This document shows, piece by piece, positions 16,907-27,115 of a stretch of 64,000 nucleotides of DNA. Position 1 is the stretch's first letter; every line of letters starts with the position of its first letter. Both the position numbers and the translations under genes were made by a program. The notes under the pieces are model-generated. The model made no database searches, was not told where the DNA came from, and saw only the letters and a list, made by a program, of their open reading frames with translations. This DNA comes from Collimonas rhizosphaerae (lineage in GTDB: Bacteria > Pseudomonadota > Gammaproteobacteria > Burkholderiales > Burkholderiaceae_D). The stretch spans positions 310,001-374,000 of the forward strand of contig NZ_JBANDC010000003.1 of the NCBI RefSeq assembly GCF_038896935.1. Reading direction: 5' to 3'.

Positions 16907-16936
16907 ATGGCGGTGCTGCCCGCGCCGCACCGCCAT
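16907..16936. terminator. Hairpin terminator between convergent operons
   Basis: A perfect 10-bp stem, ATGGCGGTGC / GCACCGCCAT, encloses a 10-nt loop. A T-rich run (TTTTTCTTT) follows it only on the minus strand, so it best serves the MFS gene read leftward; on the plus strand it can still protect the efflux mRNA end. Confidence 0.65.
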
Positions 16937-17076
16937 CTCCAAAGATACGTTTGCCTGGCTGCCCACCATGCCAGCACATGAAGCTTCTCTCCAGCCTGCC
17001 TCGGCCGAAGTCGAACTCGACGCGCTGACGCAGGCTTTTTTTCCGCCGGCCTCGCCGTCCAAGATTGGATCCGGCT

Positions 17077-18321
17077 TCAGTCCCGGATATCGCGCAGGGG
17101 CGAAGTCTTCAGCAAGCCGAAAGTCAGCAGGCTGCCGCCCGCGGCGATGGCAATCAGTCCGCTGCGCACGCCCAGGTGTTCTGCAATCCAGCCGGCCGAC
17201 AAAGCGCCCAGCGGCGCCGCCGCCACCGTCATGAAACGCATGGTCGACACCATGCGGCCGTGGTAGGCATCCGGCGTCAGCTTCAGCCGCAACGCCAGGT
17301 AAGGCATGAAATACAGCATGGCGCTGCAATCGAAGATGAACACCACCACGCCATACGCCAGCGCGCTCAGCAGCGGCGAACCAAACAGGTTGGCTGGAAT
17401 CATCGCCAGCAGCAGCCATGCCGCGCCGGTGCCGCCGAGGCCGATCAGGATGGTGCGGCCGCTGCCGAACCTGCGCGACAAGGGCTTGAGCAGCATGGAG
17501 CTGACCAGCACTCCCAGCCCGCCCAAGGTTTGCGCCGCGCCCAGCACGCCTGGCGACATGCCGAGCTGATGGGTGGCGAACAGGATCTGCAAGGCCAGGT
17601 AGCCATTGAACAGCACTTGCCACAAGGCGGTGCCCCAGGCCAGCGCCCACAGCACCTCGTGGTTCCAGACCATCTTGATGCCGTCCACCATCTCGCGGAA
17701 GGGATGGCGGTCGGACGGCGCCGGATAGCTGTCGCGCTTGCGCAGGTAACGCAGGTTCCACCAGGAGCCAACAAAACCGAGGGCATCGACCAGCACCGCC
17801 ACCGGCGCCGTCAGCAGCTGCACCAGCATGCCGGCGATGCCGGGACCGACCAGCCGCGCCATCGAATCGGTTGCAGCGAATTTGCTTTGCGCATCCAGCA
17901 GCTGCTCGCGCCCCACCAGCTGCGCCAGAAACACCTGGGAAGCGCTGCCGCCGATGACAAAGCCGATCCCCATCAGGAAACCTACCGCGTACAGCACATG
18001 CATGTTCAGCAAACCCAGCCAGTAGCTCAGCGGGATCACCGCCAGCACGACGCCGAACAGGAATTCCGACCACAGCAGCACCGGATATTTGCTGCGCCGG
18101 TCCAGCCAGACCCCGACCGGCAGCGAGAACAGCGCGAACGGCAAGGTCTGCAATGCGATCAGCGTGCCCATCTGGGCCGGGGTGGCTTGCAGCAGCAGCA
18201 CTGCGGTGAGCGGAATCGCCAGGCTGCTGATCTGTTCGCCGAAGCTGGCGAGGACCGTGGTCAGCCAGAAGCGGCGGAAGTCGTGGTGGCGCAGCATCGG
18301 GTCGGCCGACAGCTTGCGCAT
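17077..18321 (-). CDS. MFS transporter (MFS_3, EntS-like)
   Basis: The protein has 414 residues and 11-12 membrane helices. The N-terminal LRHHDFRRFWLTTVLASFGE and the cytoplasmic loop PVGVWLDRRSKYPVLLWSE (motif A, G-x-x-x-D-R) are typical of the MFS_3 group, which includes enterobactin exporters and macrolide efflux proteins. No siderophore or antibiotic biosynthesis gene is near. An inverted repeat, TGTTCC-N5-GGAACA, 80 bp upstream is a candidate operator. The substrate is unknown. Confidence 0.9.
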   Translation of the reverse strand: MRKLSADPMLRHHDFRRFWLTTVLASFGEQISSLAIPLTAVLLLQATPAQMGTLIALQTLPFALFSLPVGVWLDRRSKYPVLLWSEFLFGVVLAVIPLSYWLGLLNMHVLYAVGFLMGIGFVIGGSASQVFLAQLVGREQLLDAQSKFAATDSMARLVGPGIAGMLVQLLTAPVAVLVDALGFVGSWWNLRYLRKRDSYPAPSDRHPFREMVDGIKMVWNHEVLWALAWGTALWQVLFNGYLALQILFATHQLGMSPGVLGAAQTLGGLGVLVSSMLLKPLSRRFGSGRTILIGLGGTGAAWLLLAMIPANLFGSPLLSALAYGVVVFIFDCSAMLYFMPYLALRLKLTPDAYHGRMVSTMRFMTVAAAPLGALSAGWIAEHLGVRSGLIAIAAGGSLLTFGLLKTSPLRDIRD

Positions 18322-18400
18322 GAAAAATAGACGGAATGCAGTAAAAATGATGGCAACTCTTTGAAGGCGGCAACACTGGATAAGTAAGCGCGGTGCATAT

Positions 18401-18417
18401 TGTTCCTGATGGGAACA
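18401..18417. promoter_or_regulatory. Inverted repeat upstream of the MFS gene
   Basis: TGTTCC (18401-18406) and GGAACA (18412-18417) form a perfect 6+6 palindrome with a 5-nt spacer in the divergent region between the MFS and TetR genes. The rest of 18322-18620 is AT-rich, promoter-like and has no gene. Confidence 0.45.
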
Positions 18418-18594
18418 TTGAACAAATGATAGCAGTAATGCCGTCCGCTTTTATCCATATCCGGAAATTAAATATGCCGTGCGTTCATAGGCGAAACGAA
18501 TGCTGCGCGGGATTATTTTCCTGTCTTTTTACCGCTGCTTTCGATCATGTGAAAAATTATCAATAAAGCATCTATTTTCAAAGCCAAGCAATTT

Positions 18595-18610
18595 GAGACG
18601 ACTGGTCATA
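18595..18610. promoter_or_regulatory. Candidate NemR-type operator before the regulator gene
   Basis: GAGACGACTGGTCATA lies 11 bp before the TetR-family start. It shares AGACGAC-Y-GGTCA with 19259-19272 in front of the reductase gene. Confidence 0.6.
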
Positions 18611-18620
18611 TAATAGCGGA

Positions 18621-19217
18621 ATGAATAAAGTCCACGCCCTCAACGACACCCACGCCACCCTGCTCGAAACCGGGCTCAGGCTGTTCGCGGAACAAGGCTA
18701 CAACGGCACCGGCATCAAGGAAATCGTCGATGCCGCCGGCGTGCCCAAGGGTTCGTTCTACAACTATTTCAAGAGCAAGGAAGACTTCGGTGCCGAGGTC
18801 ATCTCTTTCTACGCCGACGGCTTCGCCGACAAATGGTCCGGCTATTTTGCCGAGGGCCCGCAACAGCCGCTGGCCGCGCTGCGCTATACCTACGAGCGCA
18901 TCATCGGCTACCACGAACAGTGCACAGTGAAGGCCGGCTGCCTGCTGGGCAATTTTGCCGCTGAAATGTCGGAGTCCAGCGAGCTCTGCCGCCTTACCCT
19001 GCAGGAAGTGGTGGCCGGCTGGCGCAAGCGCTTCGCCAGCTACCTGCGCAAGGCCCAGGCCGATGGTTCGGTGCGCACCGACCTGAGTGCGGAACAACTC
19101 ACCGATTTTTTCTGGAACGCCTGGGAAGGCGCCATGCTGCGCATGAAAATCGAACGTTCGACGGCGCCGGTGCGCGCCTGCGTGAACCTGATGTTCGATC
19201 ATTTTTTCCTGCCGTAA
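18621..19217 (+). CDS. nemR: TetR family regulator, NemR/AcuR-like
   Basis: The protein has 198 residues. The HTH covers about 12-58 (LLETGLRLFAEQGYNGTGIK, then GVPKGSFYNYFKSKEDFG). The ligand domain has the TetR_C_33 layout with a cysteine in CTVKAGCLLGNFAAEMSE (about residues 98-115). A cysteine in this place is the redox and electrophile sensor in E. coli NemR, so a similar mechanism is plausible. It directly precedes an Old Yellow Enzyme gene on the same strand, and near-identical motifs lie before both genes. The symbol is given by family and context. Confidence 0.82.
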   Translation: MNKVHALNDTHATLLETGLRLFAEQGYNGTGIKEIVDAAGVPKGSFYNYFKSKEDFGAEVISFYADGFADKWSGYFAEGPQQPLAALRYTYERIIGYHEQCTVKAGCLLGNFAAEMSESSELCRLTLQEVVAGWRKRFASYLRKAQADGSVRTDLSAEQLTDFFWNAWEGAMLRMKIERSTAPVRACVNLMFDHFFLP

Positions 19218-19258
19218 CGCCACAGAAGGAATTGCATCGATTTTTTTAAGCGAATCCA

Positions 19259-19272
19259 AGACGACCGGTCAC
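19259..19272. promoter_or_regulatory. Candidate NemR-type operator before the reductase gene
   Basis: AGACGACCGGTCAC contains the perfect palindrome GACCGGTC (19263-19270). The copy before the regulator gene (18595-18610) has GACTGGTC at the matching place. This supports a second, regulated promoter in the 142-bp gap. Confidence 0.6.
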
Positions 19273-19359
19273 TTATCAACCTGTGTTGCAGTTTGTTTTT
19301 TTCAGCAGCAAGTCAAACCACCAATCGCCTGACAGCGATTTATTCACGAAGGAATGTCC

Positions 19360-20475
19360 ATGAGCCGCACCCCAGAAACCCGTACCGAAGACAGCCTGTT
19401 CCAGCCCGCCCGCATCGGCGACATCGAAGTAGCCAACCGCATCGTGATGGCGCCGCTGACCCGCAACCGCGCCGGCGAAGGCAATGTGCCGAACGCGCTG
19501 AACCTGAAATACTATGCCCAGCGCGCAGGCGCCGGCCTGATCGTCACCGAAGCGACCCAGGTGTCGGCCCAGGCCCAGGGTTACGCCAACACGCCTGGCC
19601 TGCATACGCCGGAACAGGTCGCCGCCTGGAAAAAAATCACCGACGCCGTGCATGAAAAAGGCGGCCGCATCGTGGTGCAGATCTGGCATACGGGCCGCAT
19701 GTCGCATGTCTCCTTCCAGCCTGGCCGCCTGGCGCCGGTAGCGCCGTCGGCGATCCGCGCCGAGGCCAAGACCTTTGTGGTCGGCGAAGGTTTTGTCGAT
19801 ACTTCGGTGCCGCGTGAACTGACGCTGGAAGAGATCCCGGGCGTGGTGGACGACTTCCGCCAGACCGCAAGACGCGCGATGGATGCCGGTTTCGACGGCA
19901 TTGAAATCCACGGCGCACACGGCTACCTGCTCGACAGCTTCCTGCGCGACGGCTCCAACCACCGCACCGACATCTACGGCGGCAGCATCGAAAACCGCAG
20001 CCGCCTGCTGCTGGAAGTGGTGGCCGCAACCACTGCCGAAATCGGCGGCGGCCGGGTCGGCGTGCGCCTCTCGCCGGTATCGCCGGTCAACGATTCCAGC
20101 GAAAGCCAGCCGCAGCCGCTGTTCAATTACGTGGTAGAACAGCTCAACCAGTTCGGCCTGGCTTACCTGCACGTAGTAGAAGGCCACACCGGCGGTCCGC
20201 GCGACAACGCACCGTTCGACTACGAAGCACTGCACCAGCGTTTCGACGGCGCCTGGCTGGTGAACAACGGCTACGACCGCATGATGGCGCGCCAAGCCAT
20301 CGCCAGCGGCCACGCCGACCTGGTCGCCTTCGGCCGCGCCTTCATCACCAACCCAGACCTGGTGCATCGCCTGCAGCACAACCTGCCGCTGAACGTACCG
20401 TTCGAAGACGCACCGCTGTACGGCGGCGTAGGCGAACACGGCTACACCGACTACCCGGCGCTGACCGAAGCATAA
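19360..20475 (+). CDS. nemA: Old Yellow Enzyme family alkene reductase (N-ethylmaleimide reductase)
   Basis: The protein has 371 residues and an FMN TIM barrel: SLFQPARIGDIEVANRIVMA at the start, QIWHTGRMSH, the substrate-binding pair in IEIHGAHGYLLDSFLRDGSN (H-x-x-H-like) and YGGSIENRSRLLLEVV. It reduces activated C=C bonds of electrophiles with NADPH, a detoxification role matching the NemR-like regulator upstream. I prefer ATG 19360 because GAAGGA at 19347-19352 is then 7 bp away; ATG 19354 would sit on the ribosome-binding site. A strong terminator follows. Confidence 0.92.
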   Translation: MSRTPETRTEDSLFQPARIGDIEVANRIVMAPLTRNRAGEGNVPNALNLKYYAQRAGAGLIVTEATQVSAQAQGYANTPGLHTPEQVAAWKKITDAVHEKGGRIVVQIWHTGRMSHVSFQPGRLAPVAPSAIRAEAKTFVVGEGFVDTSVPRELTLEEIPGVVDDFRQTARRAMDAGFDGIEIHGAHGYLLDSFLRDGSNHRTDIYGGSIENRSRLLLEVVAATTAEIGGGRVGVRLSPVSPVNDSSESQPQPLFNYVVEQLNQFGLAYLHVVEGHTGGPRDNAPFDYEALHQRFDGAWLVNNGYDRMMARQAIASGHADLVAFGRAFITNPDLVHRLQHNLPLNVPFEDAPLYGGVGEHGYTDYPALTEA

Positions 20476-20495
20476 ACAAAGCAACGTCTTCTCCA

Positions 20496-20539
20496 ATCCC
20501 GCTTGCGCACTGAAAAATTCCGGCGAGCGGGATTTTTTT
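20496..20539 (+). terminator. Rho-independent terminator of the nemA transcript
   Basis: The arms ATCCCGCT (20496-20503) and AGCGGGAT (20526-20533) are followed by seven T. The loop is large (22 nt). Confidence 0.75.
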
Positions 20540-20588
20540 CGTCCCGAGATTATGAAATCCGCCTGAAAAAAATGCAGGGCTGTGGCTT

Positions 20589-20645
<57 letters not shown>

Positions 20646-20701
20646 ATTTTGACCTTGGGGTTGAAGTTGCCGTTGCTTTTGAATTCCGCATTGAGACGTT
20701 G

Positions 20702-20797
20702 CCAAATCCGGCGCGTGTCAGCCGGGAATTGTGGGGAAAGATGTTTGAGCCGAAGGCGAGTTGCTTTCCCCACCCGGCTGGCACGCGCCGGATTTGG
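20702..20797. repeat. Long inverted repeat
   Basis: The left arm 20702-20740 and right arm 20764-20797 are near-perfect complements. The left arm begins CCAAATCCGGCGCGTG and the right arm ends CACGCGCCGGATTTGG, with the GTGGGGAAAG / CTTTCCCCAC ends meeting around a 23-nt loop. It is the first of four consecutive stem-loops in this gap. Confidence 0.85.
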
Positions 20798-20835
20798 GGA
20801 CCTGACCGAAGGGAAGGCAACGGCTTTGCGGTCGC

Positions 20836-20884
20836 CTTTCTTTGCTTACTTTTTGGCGCCCGGCTAGGGGCGAAGCAAAGAAAG
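20836..20884. repeat. Inverted repeat CTTTCTTTGCT / AGCAAAGAAAG
   Basis: Perfect 11-bp arms lie at 20836-20846 and 20874-20884, with a GC-rich inner part (GGCGCCC, GGGGCG). The sequence type is familiar from intergenic repeats of Oxalobacteraceae and xanthomonads, from memory only. Confidence 0.75.
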
Positions 20885-20916
20885 TGAGTAGCTGCCGGGC
20901 TACCCCCGGCTAGCAT

Positions 20917-20985
20917 CCACGGAGTAGCAAACGTTTTAGATAACGACGAACGAAGTCGTCGCATGCCACCGAACGCACTCCGTGG
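20917..20985. repeat. Nested inverted repeat
   Basis: The outer arms are CCACGGAGT (20917-20925) and ACTCCGTGG (20977-20985). An inner pair, CGACGA / TCGTCG, sits at about 20944-20961. It is part of the same repeat block. Confidence 0.8.
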
Positions 20986-20988
20986 CCC

Positions 20989-21050
20989 GTTAAATGGGGT
21001 CAGAGTAATTTTCGCAAAAGGCGCGAAAAAAAACTCTGACCCCATTTAAC
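20989..21050. repeat. REP-like hairpin with 18-bp arms (GGGGTCAGAGT type)
   Basis: The arms at 20989-21006 and 21033-21050 are perfect 18-bp complements (GTTAAATGGGGTCAGAGT and its reverse). An inner TTTTCGC / GCGAAAA stem extends the fold. Hairpins with this core are spread through many beta- and gamma-proteobacterial genomes, often linked to RAYT transposases (recalled, not searched). No RAYT gene lies in the window. The remainder, 21051-21182, is the promoter region of the dehydrogenase gene. Confidence 0.85.
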
Positions 21051-21182
21051 TGCGCAGTTGGGACTTGAACCGTTGCGAGCGGAAGGTATCAAGTAATATG
21101 ACTGGAACTTTAGTACGATAGCGACGCCGGCGCCTGCCGCAAGATAAGCAGCCAGCACACAACAAAATCTCGGAGAAAACCC

Positions 21183-22366
<1,184 letters not shown>

Positions 22367-22370
<4 letters not shown>

Positions 22371-23689
22371 CCGAGGCCGAATACCTGCAGCACCAGCCAG
22401 ATATTCGCGCCTGAAATCAGCACGAACAGCAGCCACGACACGCCGGCCGTCAGCCACGAATTGGCGAACACACCCATCACATCGCGCCGGCTGGTGAGGC
22501 GGATCAGCGGATACATGGCGAACGGCAGCTGCAGGCTCAGCACCACCTGGCTGAGCACCAGCAAGCGCCCCACGGAATGCTCGCCCCATGCCAGCACGCC
22601 GGCCATGGCCGGCGCCAGCGCCAGGCCGCGCGTCAGCAGGCGCCGCTGCCAGCACGGGATCTTGAGGTTGAGGAAACCCTCCATGATGACCTGGCCGGCG
22701 ATCGTCCCGGTAAATGTCGAACTCTGTCCCGAGGCCAGCAGCGCCAGGCCGAACAGGATGCCGGCCGCGGCGCTGCCGGTGATCGGATCGAGCAGGCGGT
22801 ATGCCTGGTCGATATCGATCACCGCCGTATTTCCGGTAGCATGGAATGCGCTCGCCGCCAGCACCAGGATGGCGCCGTTGACCAGCAGCGCCAGCAGCAG
22901 CGAGACAATGGTATCGAGCCGCGACAGCTGTATCGCCTGCCCGCGGCTGCGGTCATTTTTTTCCACCACCCGCGTTTGCACTATCGACGAATGCAGGTAG
23001 AGATTGTGCGGCATCACGGTAGCGCCGAGGATGCCGATCGCCAGGTACAGCGGCTCCCGGCTCGACAGCGCGCTCAAGGATGGCAGCATGCCGGCGGCCA
23101 CCGCATGCCAGTCCGGCTTCAGGAACACCAGCTCGACAAACAGGCAGGCGGCGATGGTCAGCACCAAGCCGAGGATGATCGCCTCGATCTGGCGGAATCC
23201 TTTGCCTTTCAATCCCAGCACCAGCAGCGTATCAAACGCTGTCAGCAACACGCCGACCGGCAGCGAGACGCCGAGCAGCAGCTTGAACGCCAGCGCACAT
23301 CCCAGCACCTCCGCCAGGTCGCAGGCGATGATGGAAATCTCCGCGAAAAACCACATGCCTTTGCTGACGCGCGGACTGTAGTTCTCGCGCGAATGCACCG
23401 CCAGGTCCTTGCCGGTAGCGATACCGAGGCGCATGCTGAGGCATTGCAGGACAATTGCCGCCAGGCTGGACAGCAGCACCACGAACAGCAGCTGGTAGCC
23501 GAACTGCGATCCGGCCTGGATCGAAGTGGCCCAGTTGCCGGGATCCATGTAGCCGACCGAGACCAGCAAGCCGGGCCCGACGGACCTGAGGATTTTTTTC
23601 CAGAACGGGCCGCTGCTCGGGACGGCAACGGTGCCGGCAACTTCGGAAGGACAAAATGGGGCGGTGGCGGTGGTCGGCAAACGATACAT
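22367..23689 (-). CDS. mntH: Nramp-family divalent metal (manganese) transporter
   Basis: The protein has 440 residues and about 11 membrane segments. Helix 1 has the metal-binding D-P-G-N in GYMDPGNWATSIQAGSQFGY, and helix 6 has M-P-H in GATVMPHNLYLHSSIVQTR. The SGQSSTFTGTIAGQVIMEGF signature appears at about 325-344. It imports Mn2+ or Fe2+ with protons. The ATG at 23689 is chosen because the metal-binding core follows at normal spacing; the frame stays open upstream but without family sequence. No MntR gene is nearby. Confidence 0.92.
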
Positions 23690-23816
23690 GGAGGCATCCT
23701 GATAGTGTTGCCCCAATTCTATAGTGTCACGGGCATTGCGCATGCCTGCTCCAACCCCTATGATTTGAACGTACTTTCCAATCCAATAAGGCAGCAGCTC
23801 ATCCGGAGTAAGAAAA

Positions 23817-24242
23817 ATGAAAACGATACTGACGCTGGTCACCGCTGCGCTGCTGACCGCTGCTGCTCCCTCCTTCGCCGCAGACCCGCAAGCCGAACTC
23901 ATCCAGCAAGCCGAAACCGCGGCCAAAACCTGGATGGCGCTGACCGATGCCGGCAAATACGGCGAAAGCTGGGAGCGCGCAGGCACATTCTTCAAGACCG
24001 GCATCGCAAAAAACACCTGGGAAACCGGAGTCCGCTCATTGCGTGCGCCACTCGGCCCGGTAAAGGCGCGCGAGCTGAAAAGCACGGAATATGCGACCAC
24101 CCTGCCCGGCGCGCCGGACGGCGAATATGTCGTGATCCAGTACGAGACGCAGTTCGAAAACAAAAAATCGGCGACCGAAACCGTTACGCCCATGCGCGAA
24201 AAAGACGGCAGCTGGAAAGTCTCGGGCTATTTCATCCGCTGA
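23817..24242 (+). CDS. DUF4019-domain periplasmic protein
   Basis: The protein has 141 residues. A signal peptide (MKTILTLVTAALLTAAAPSF, cleavage near AFA-A) precedes a DUF4019 domain with AAKTWMALTDAGKYGESWER, the W-E-x-G motif and a terminal KDGSWKVSGYFIR. The fold is probably NTF2-like. The function of the family is unknown. It is divergent from mntH, with 127 bp between the starts. Confidence 0.85.
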   Translation: MKTILTLVTAALLTAAAPSFAADPQAELIQQAETAAKTWMALTDAGKYGESWERAGTFFKTGIAKNTWETGVRSLRAPLGPVKARELKSTEYATTLPGAPDGEYVVIQYETQFENKKSATETVTPMREKDGSWKVSGYFIR

Positions 24243-24304
24243 CAGCGGCAAAGGAAACGTAGTGCGGGGGATGCGAAGGGAAGGAAGCAGAATAGAATCG
24301 CAGG

Positions 24305-24559
24305 CTAGGCGGCCTGGATTGCCCCAGGATCCGAAAGCCACCTCGTGAGGGCCTCGAAATCTCTTAAAACAGGGCGCCTTGTGGGCAGATCTGGAACATA
24401 ACCAGAAATCGTTTCAAGCAACCGGCAGAACAGGTCTGCCCGCGCGTTCATTGAATCTCGTTCAATGTAGAATCCGGTGTGGGTTATTGTATTGTCGGCC
24501 ATGCCAATAACAACATCTCCAATGCAGACAGTGTCACAAGAATGGAATATCATGTCCAC
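24305..24559 (-). CDS. Hypothetical protein, weakly supported
   Basis: The reading frame has 84 residues (MDMIFHSCDTVCIGDVVIGM at the start; DFEALTRWLSDPGAIQAA at the end). An internal ATG at 24553 is equally possible. Base composition is lower in GC than its neighbours. There is only a weak ribosome-binding site and I know no family. It occupies the otherwise empty stretch 24243-24630 and might be an island remnant. Confidence 0.35.
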   Translation of the reverse strand: MDMIFHSCDTVCIGDVVIGMADNTITHTGFYIERDSMNARADLFCRLLETISGYVPDLPTRRPVLRDFEALTRWLSDPGAIQAA

Positions 24560-24630
24560 TCACAAATTTGTATGCGCCATAGCAGTTTGTTATAGAGCGT
24601 TACAACCACATCCTGCATTGGCATAAGATC

Positions 24631-25533
24631 ATGATCCGTTTCAGACAAATCGAGGCTTTCCGCTCACTGATGATTTCCGGCACCAGCGTCTCTGCGGCAC
24701 GTCGCCTGCACGTTACCCAGCCGGCGATCAGCCGCCTGATCGCAGATCTAGAGGCCGACCTCGGTTTTCGCCTGTTCAACCGGGCCAAGGGGCGCCTGGA
24801 GCCAACCAATGCCGGCGTGCGCTTTTATAAAGCGGTGGAAGAAAATTTCCTGGGGCTGGAACGGCTGATGCAAGTGGCGGGCAATATCCGCCATGAAGCG
24901 CCGGAAGGCCTGACCATCGCCTGCCTGCCGGTGCTGTCCACCACCCTGCTGCCGGAAGTGCTGCAACGTTTCTTCAAGCAGCATCCCGATGTCTCGGTCA
25001 AGATCGACAGCTGCACCGTGCCCGAGATCCTGGTCGGCCTGCAGGACCTCAAGGTCGACATGGCGCTGAGCCTGGCGTTTCCGCCGTTTGCCGGCATCGA
25101 GGTCGAACCGCTCATGGAAGCCAGCGTGCTGTGTGCCATGCTGGCCAGCCACCCCCTGGCGCAAAAGGAAGTCATCCTGCCGGAAGACCTGGACGGCGAA
25201 AACGTGATCGGCTGGATGCCCAACAGCGCGCAATCCTACGACCGTGAATTGTCGACGCTGAAATCGGCCGCGATCCGCCCCAATTACACCATCCAGACGC
25301 ATACCTCGCACACCCGCTACGCCATGGTCGCCAACGGCTTCGGCGTGGCCATCGTGGAACCGTTCGCAGCGAAGATCTGGCTCCCCCATGGCGTCGTCAC
25401 GCGGCCGTTCAAGGCTGACATCAACTACAAATACGTGCTCGCCTACCCGAGCGGCGGCATCCGCTCGGAACTCGCCCACGACCTGCGCGAAGCCGCGGTC
25501 CATGTCGCGAAAAACTATAACTTCGGCCTGTAG
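24631..25533 (+). CDS. LysR family transcriptional regulator
   Basis: The protein has 300 residues. The HTH lies at about 2-60 (FRQIEAFRSLMISGTSVSAA, RLHVTQPAISRLIADLE). A periplasmic-binding-like effector domain spans about 92-290. The layout is closest to the NocR/OccR and amino-acid-responsive group. No target gene is adjacent on either side: upstream is a weak minus-strand frame, downstream an ATPase 210 bp away. The effector is not predictable. Confidence 0.9.
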   Translation: MIRFRQIEAFRSLMISGTSVSAARRLHVTQPAISRLIADLEADLGFRLFNRAKGRLEPTNAGVRFYKAVEENFLGLERLMQVAGNIRHEAPEGLTIACLPVLSTTLLPEVLQRFFKQHPDVSVKIDSCTVPEILVGLQDLKVDMALSLAFPPFAGIEVEPLMEASVLCAMLASHPLAQKEVILPEDLDGENVIGWMPNSAQSYDRELSTLKSAAIRPNYTIQTHTSHTRYAMVANGFGVAIVEPFAAKIWLPHGVVTRPFKADINYKYVLAYPSGGIRSELAHDLREAAVHVAKNYNFGL

Positions 25534-25744
25534 CAGAAAGCCGCATTGCCATCCGCATAATCAACATCGCGGGTGCAGTTTTTTCCCTACGCGGTAGCGT
25601 CCTCTTTCCGCTTGGGCGCCAGCGCCCACCCTATTCGGCTGGAAGCGGACATGCCAAACTTGCTTTACACACCCTACCCAACTTGATGAGGCCGGCGGCC
25701 TGGCAGCAGCGCCGGCGATCTGTAACGCCAACTAGGGAGTCACT
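25534..25744. other. Intergenic region with a short GC hairpin
   Basis: TGGGCG (25613-25618) pairs with CGCCCA (25623-25628) around a 4-nt loop, with no T-run after it. No gene is visible. AGGGAGTCACT just before 25745 provides the ribosome-binding site of the ATPase gene. Confidence 0.45.
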
Positions 25745-26314
25745 ATGACCGTAGATCCTAAACAATTGATTGTTATAACCGGAGGCCCCGGATCGGGAAA
25801 AAGCACGTTGATTGATAGCCTGGCGCAGGCCGGCTATGCGCGCTCGATCGAAGCAGGCAGAGGTGTCATACAAGACCAGGTGGCAATTGGCGGACATGCA
25901 TTGCCATGGCAAGACACCGCGTCATTTGCTGAGTTAATGCTGTGTTGGGAAATGCGTTCATACCACCTTGCGGCAAATATGACCGGACCGGTTTTCTTCG
26001 ACCGCGGCGTACCGGATGTGGCTGGATATTTACAGTTGCTGGGGCTGGAGATACCCGCGCACGTGGAAAAAGCAGCATTAGCTTTTCGCTACCATCCGCA
26101 AGTATTCATTGCGCCGCCATGGCCGGAAATCTTCTCTCAAGACAAGGAGCGAAAGCAGACATTTGAAGAAGCCGTGCGTACCTATGATTCCATGGTCGCC
26201 ATTTATGCAAAGTATGGCTATGAACTGATCGAGCTGCCGCGAACGCCAGTCGAAGAAAGGTTGCGCTTCATCTTGTCCAGGCTGCAATCTGGGGCGTTCG
26301 GATCGGCGCAATGA
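25745..26314 (+). CDS. AAA_28-type P-loop NTPase
   Basis: The protein has 189 residues. Walker A is GGPGSGKST (about residues 13-21). A kinase-like layout follows: EAGRGVIQDQ, FFDRGVPDVAGYLQL as the Walker-B-like segment, and a lid with HPQVFIAPPWPEIFSQDKER. The C-terminal YGYELIELPRTPVEERLRFI is typical of predicted ATPases in the AAA_28 family, which may be small-molecule kinases. It has a single domain and no signal. The role is unknown; neighbours are unrelated. Confidence 0.85.
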   Translation: MTVDPKQLIVITGGPGSGKSTLIDSLAQAGYARSIEAGRGVIQDQVAIGGHALPWQDTASFAELMLCWEMRSYHLAANMTGPVFFDRGVPDVAGYLQLLGLEIPAHVEKAALAFRYHPQVFIAPPWPEIFSQDKERKQTFEEAVRTYDSMVAIYAKYGYELIELPRTPVEERLRFILSRLQSGAFGSAQ

Positions 26315-26473
26315 TTTTTTTTGAATGCAGGCAATGCGTCATGGTGAATGCATCCGGCCGTTTGAGGGCGTTAAATCCATCATCCCCTGCAAAAATCAAT
26401 TCTAAATATGTGCTAGCCTAGCCGCTCTCTGTGTCGCAAAAAACCATGACTTCGGCCTATAAGAGGAACCAGA

Positions 26474-27100
26474 ATGTATTCGCCTGAAAGACTGATTGAA
26501 AATTTAAGCGTTTACATCGAAGAATTGAAAGACCTGGTTTCAGCAGGAACCGCCGCTGCTGAAAAAGACCGCTTGCTTATAGAAAAATCGAATATAGAAG
26601 CCTACGTAGGAAAACTCGAAACGCTTCCTGCAAACCGGCGCCTGACTGCAAAACATATTGAACAGGGACTCGCACTGGAGCCCCACCCCGAGGGCGGCTT
26701 CTATCGTGAATTCATCCGCACCGGCGCCTGCACCGTGATTTTCTACCTGCTGCCCGAGCAAGCCATTTCCAGCTGGCACAGCCTGCAAGACACCAAAGAG
26801 AGATTCAAGCTGATCTCGGGAGATGCTTTATGCATCCCGAAAATAGATGGCGGCGGGCTGTGGAAATCGGAAGAAAACGTCACGTATGAAAATGACGTCG
26901 TCATAGAAAAGAACGACGGCTTCGGCGACTGGTTCGGCGCCTACCCGGCTGGAGAATACGGACTCGTCACCTGCGAATGCAAAGGTCCGTTCGAGTTCGC
27001 GAAATTCAAGATTGCCGGGCCGGAAGACCTGGCGGCATTTCGCGACAAGAATCCTCGGCACAGGCAAACCATCGACAGGCTTGCGCCGAAAAACGGCTGA
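26474..27100 (+). CDS. DUF985 cupin protein with N-terminal helical extension
   Basis: The protein has 208 residues. About 55-200 is a Cupin_5/DUF985 domain with the signature LEPHPEGGFYREFIRT, then ISSWHSLQDTKERFKLISGD and GEYGLVTCECKGPFEFAKF. The first 55 residues form a charged helix not usual for the family (typical length is about 150-165). Related yeast and bacterial proteins have no firmly established reaction. AAGAGGAA precedes the start. It converges with the two-component operon, whose last stop is 16 bp away. Confidence 0.85.
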   Translation: MYSPERLIENLSVYIEELKDLVSAGTAAAEKDRLLIEKSNIEAYVGKLETLPANRRLTAKHIEQGLALEPHPEGGFYREFIRTGACTVIFYLLPEQAISSWHSLQDTKERFKLISGDALCIPKIDGGGLWKSEENVTYENDVVIEKNDGFGDWFGAYPAGEYGLVTCECKGPFEFAKFKIAGPEDLAAFRDKNPRHRQTIDRLAPKNG

Positions 27101-27115
27101 CGCCCCAAAAAATTG

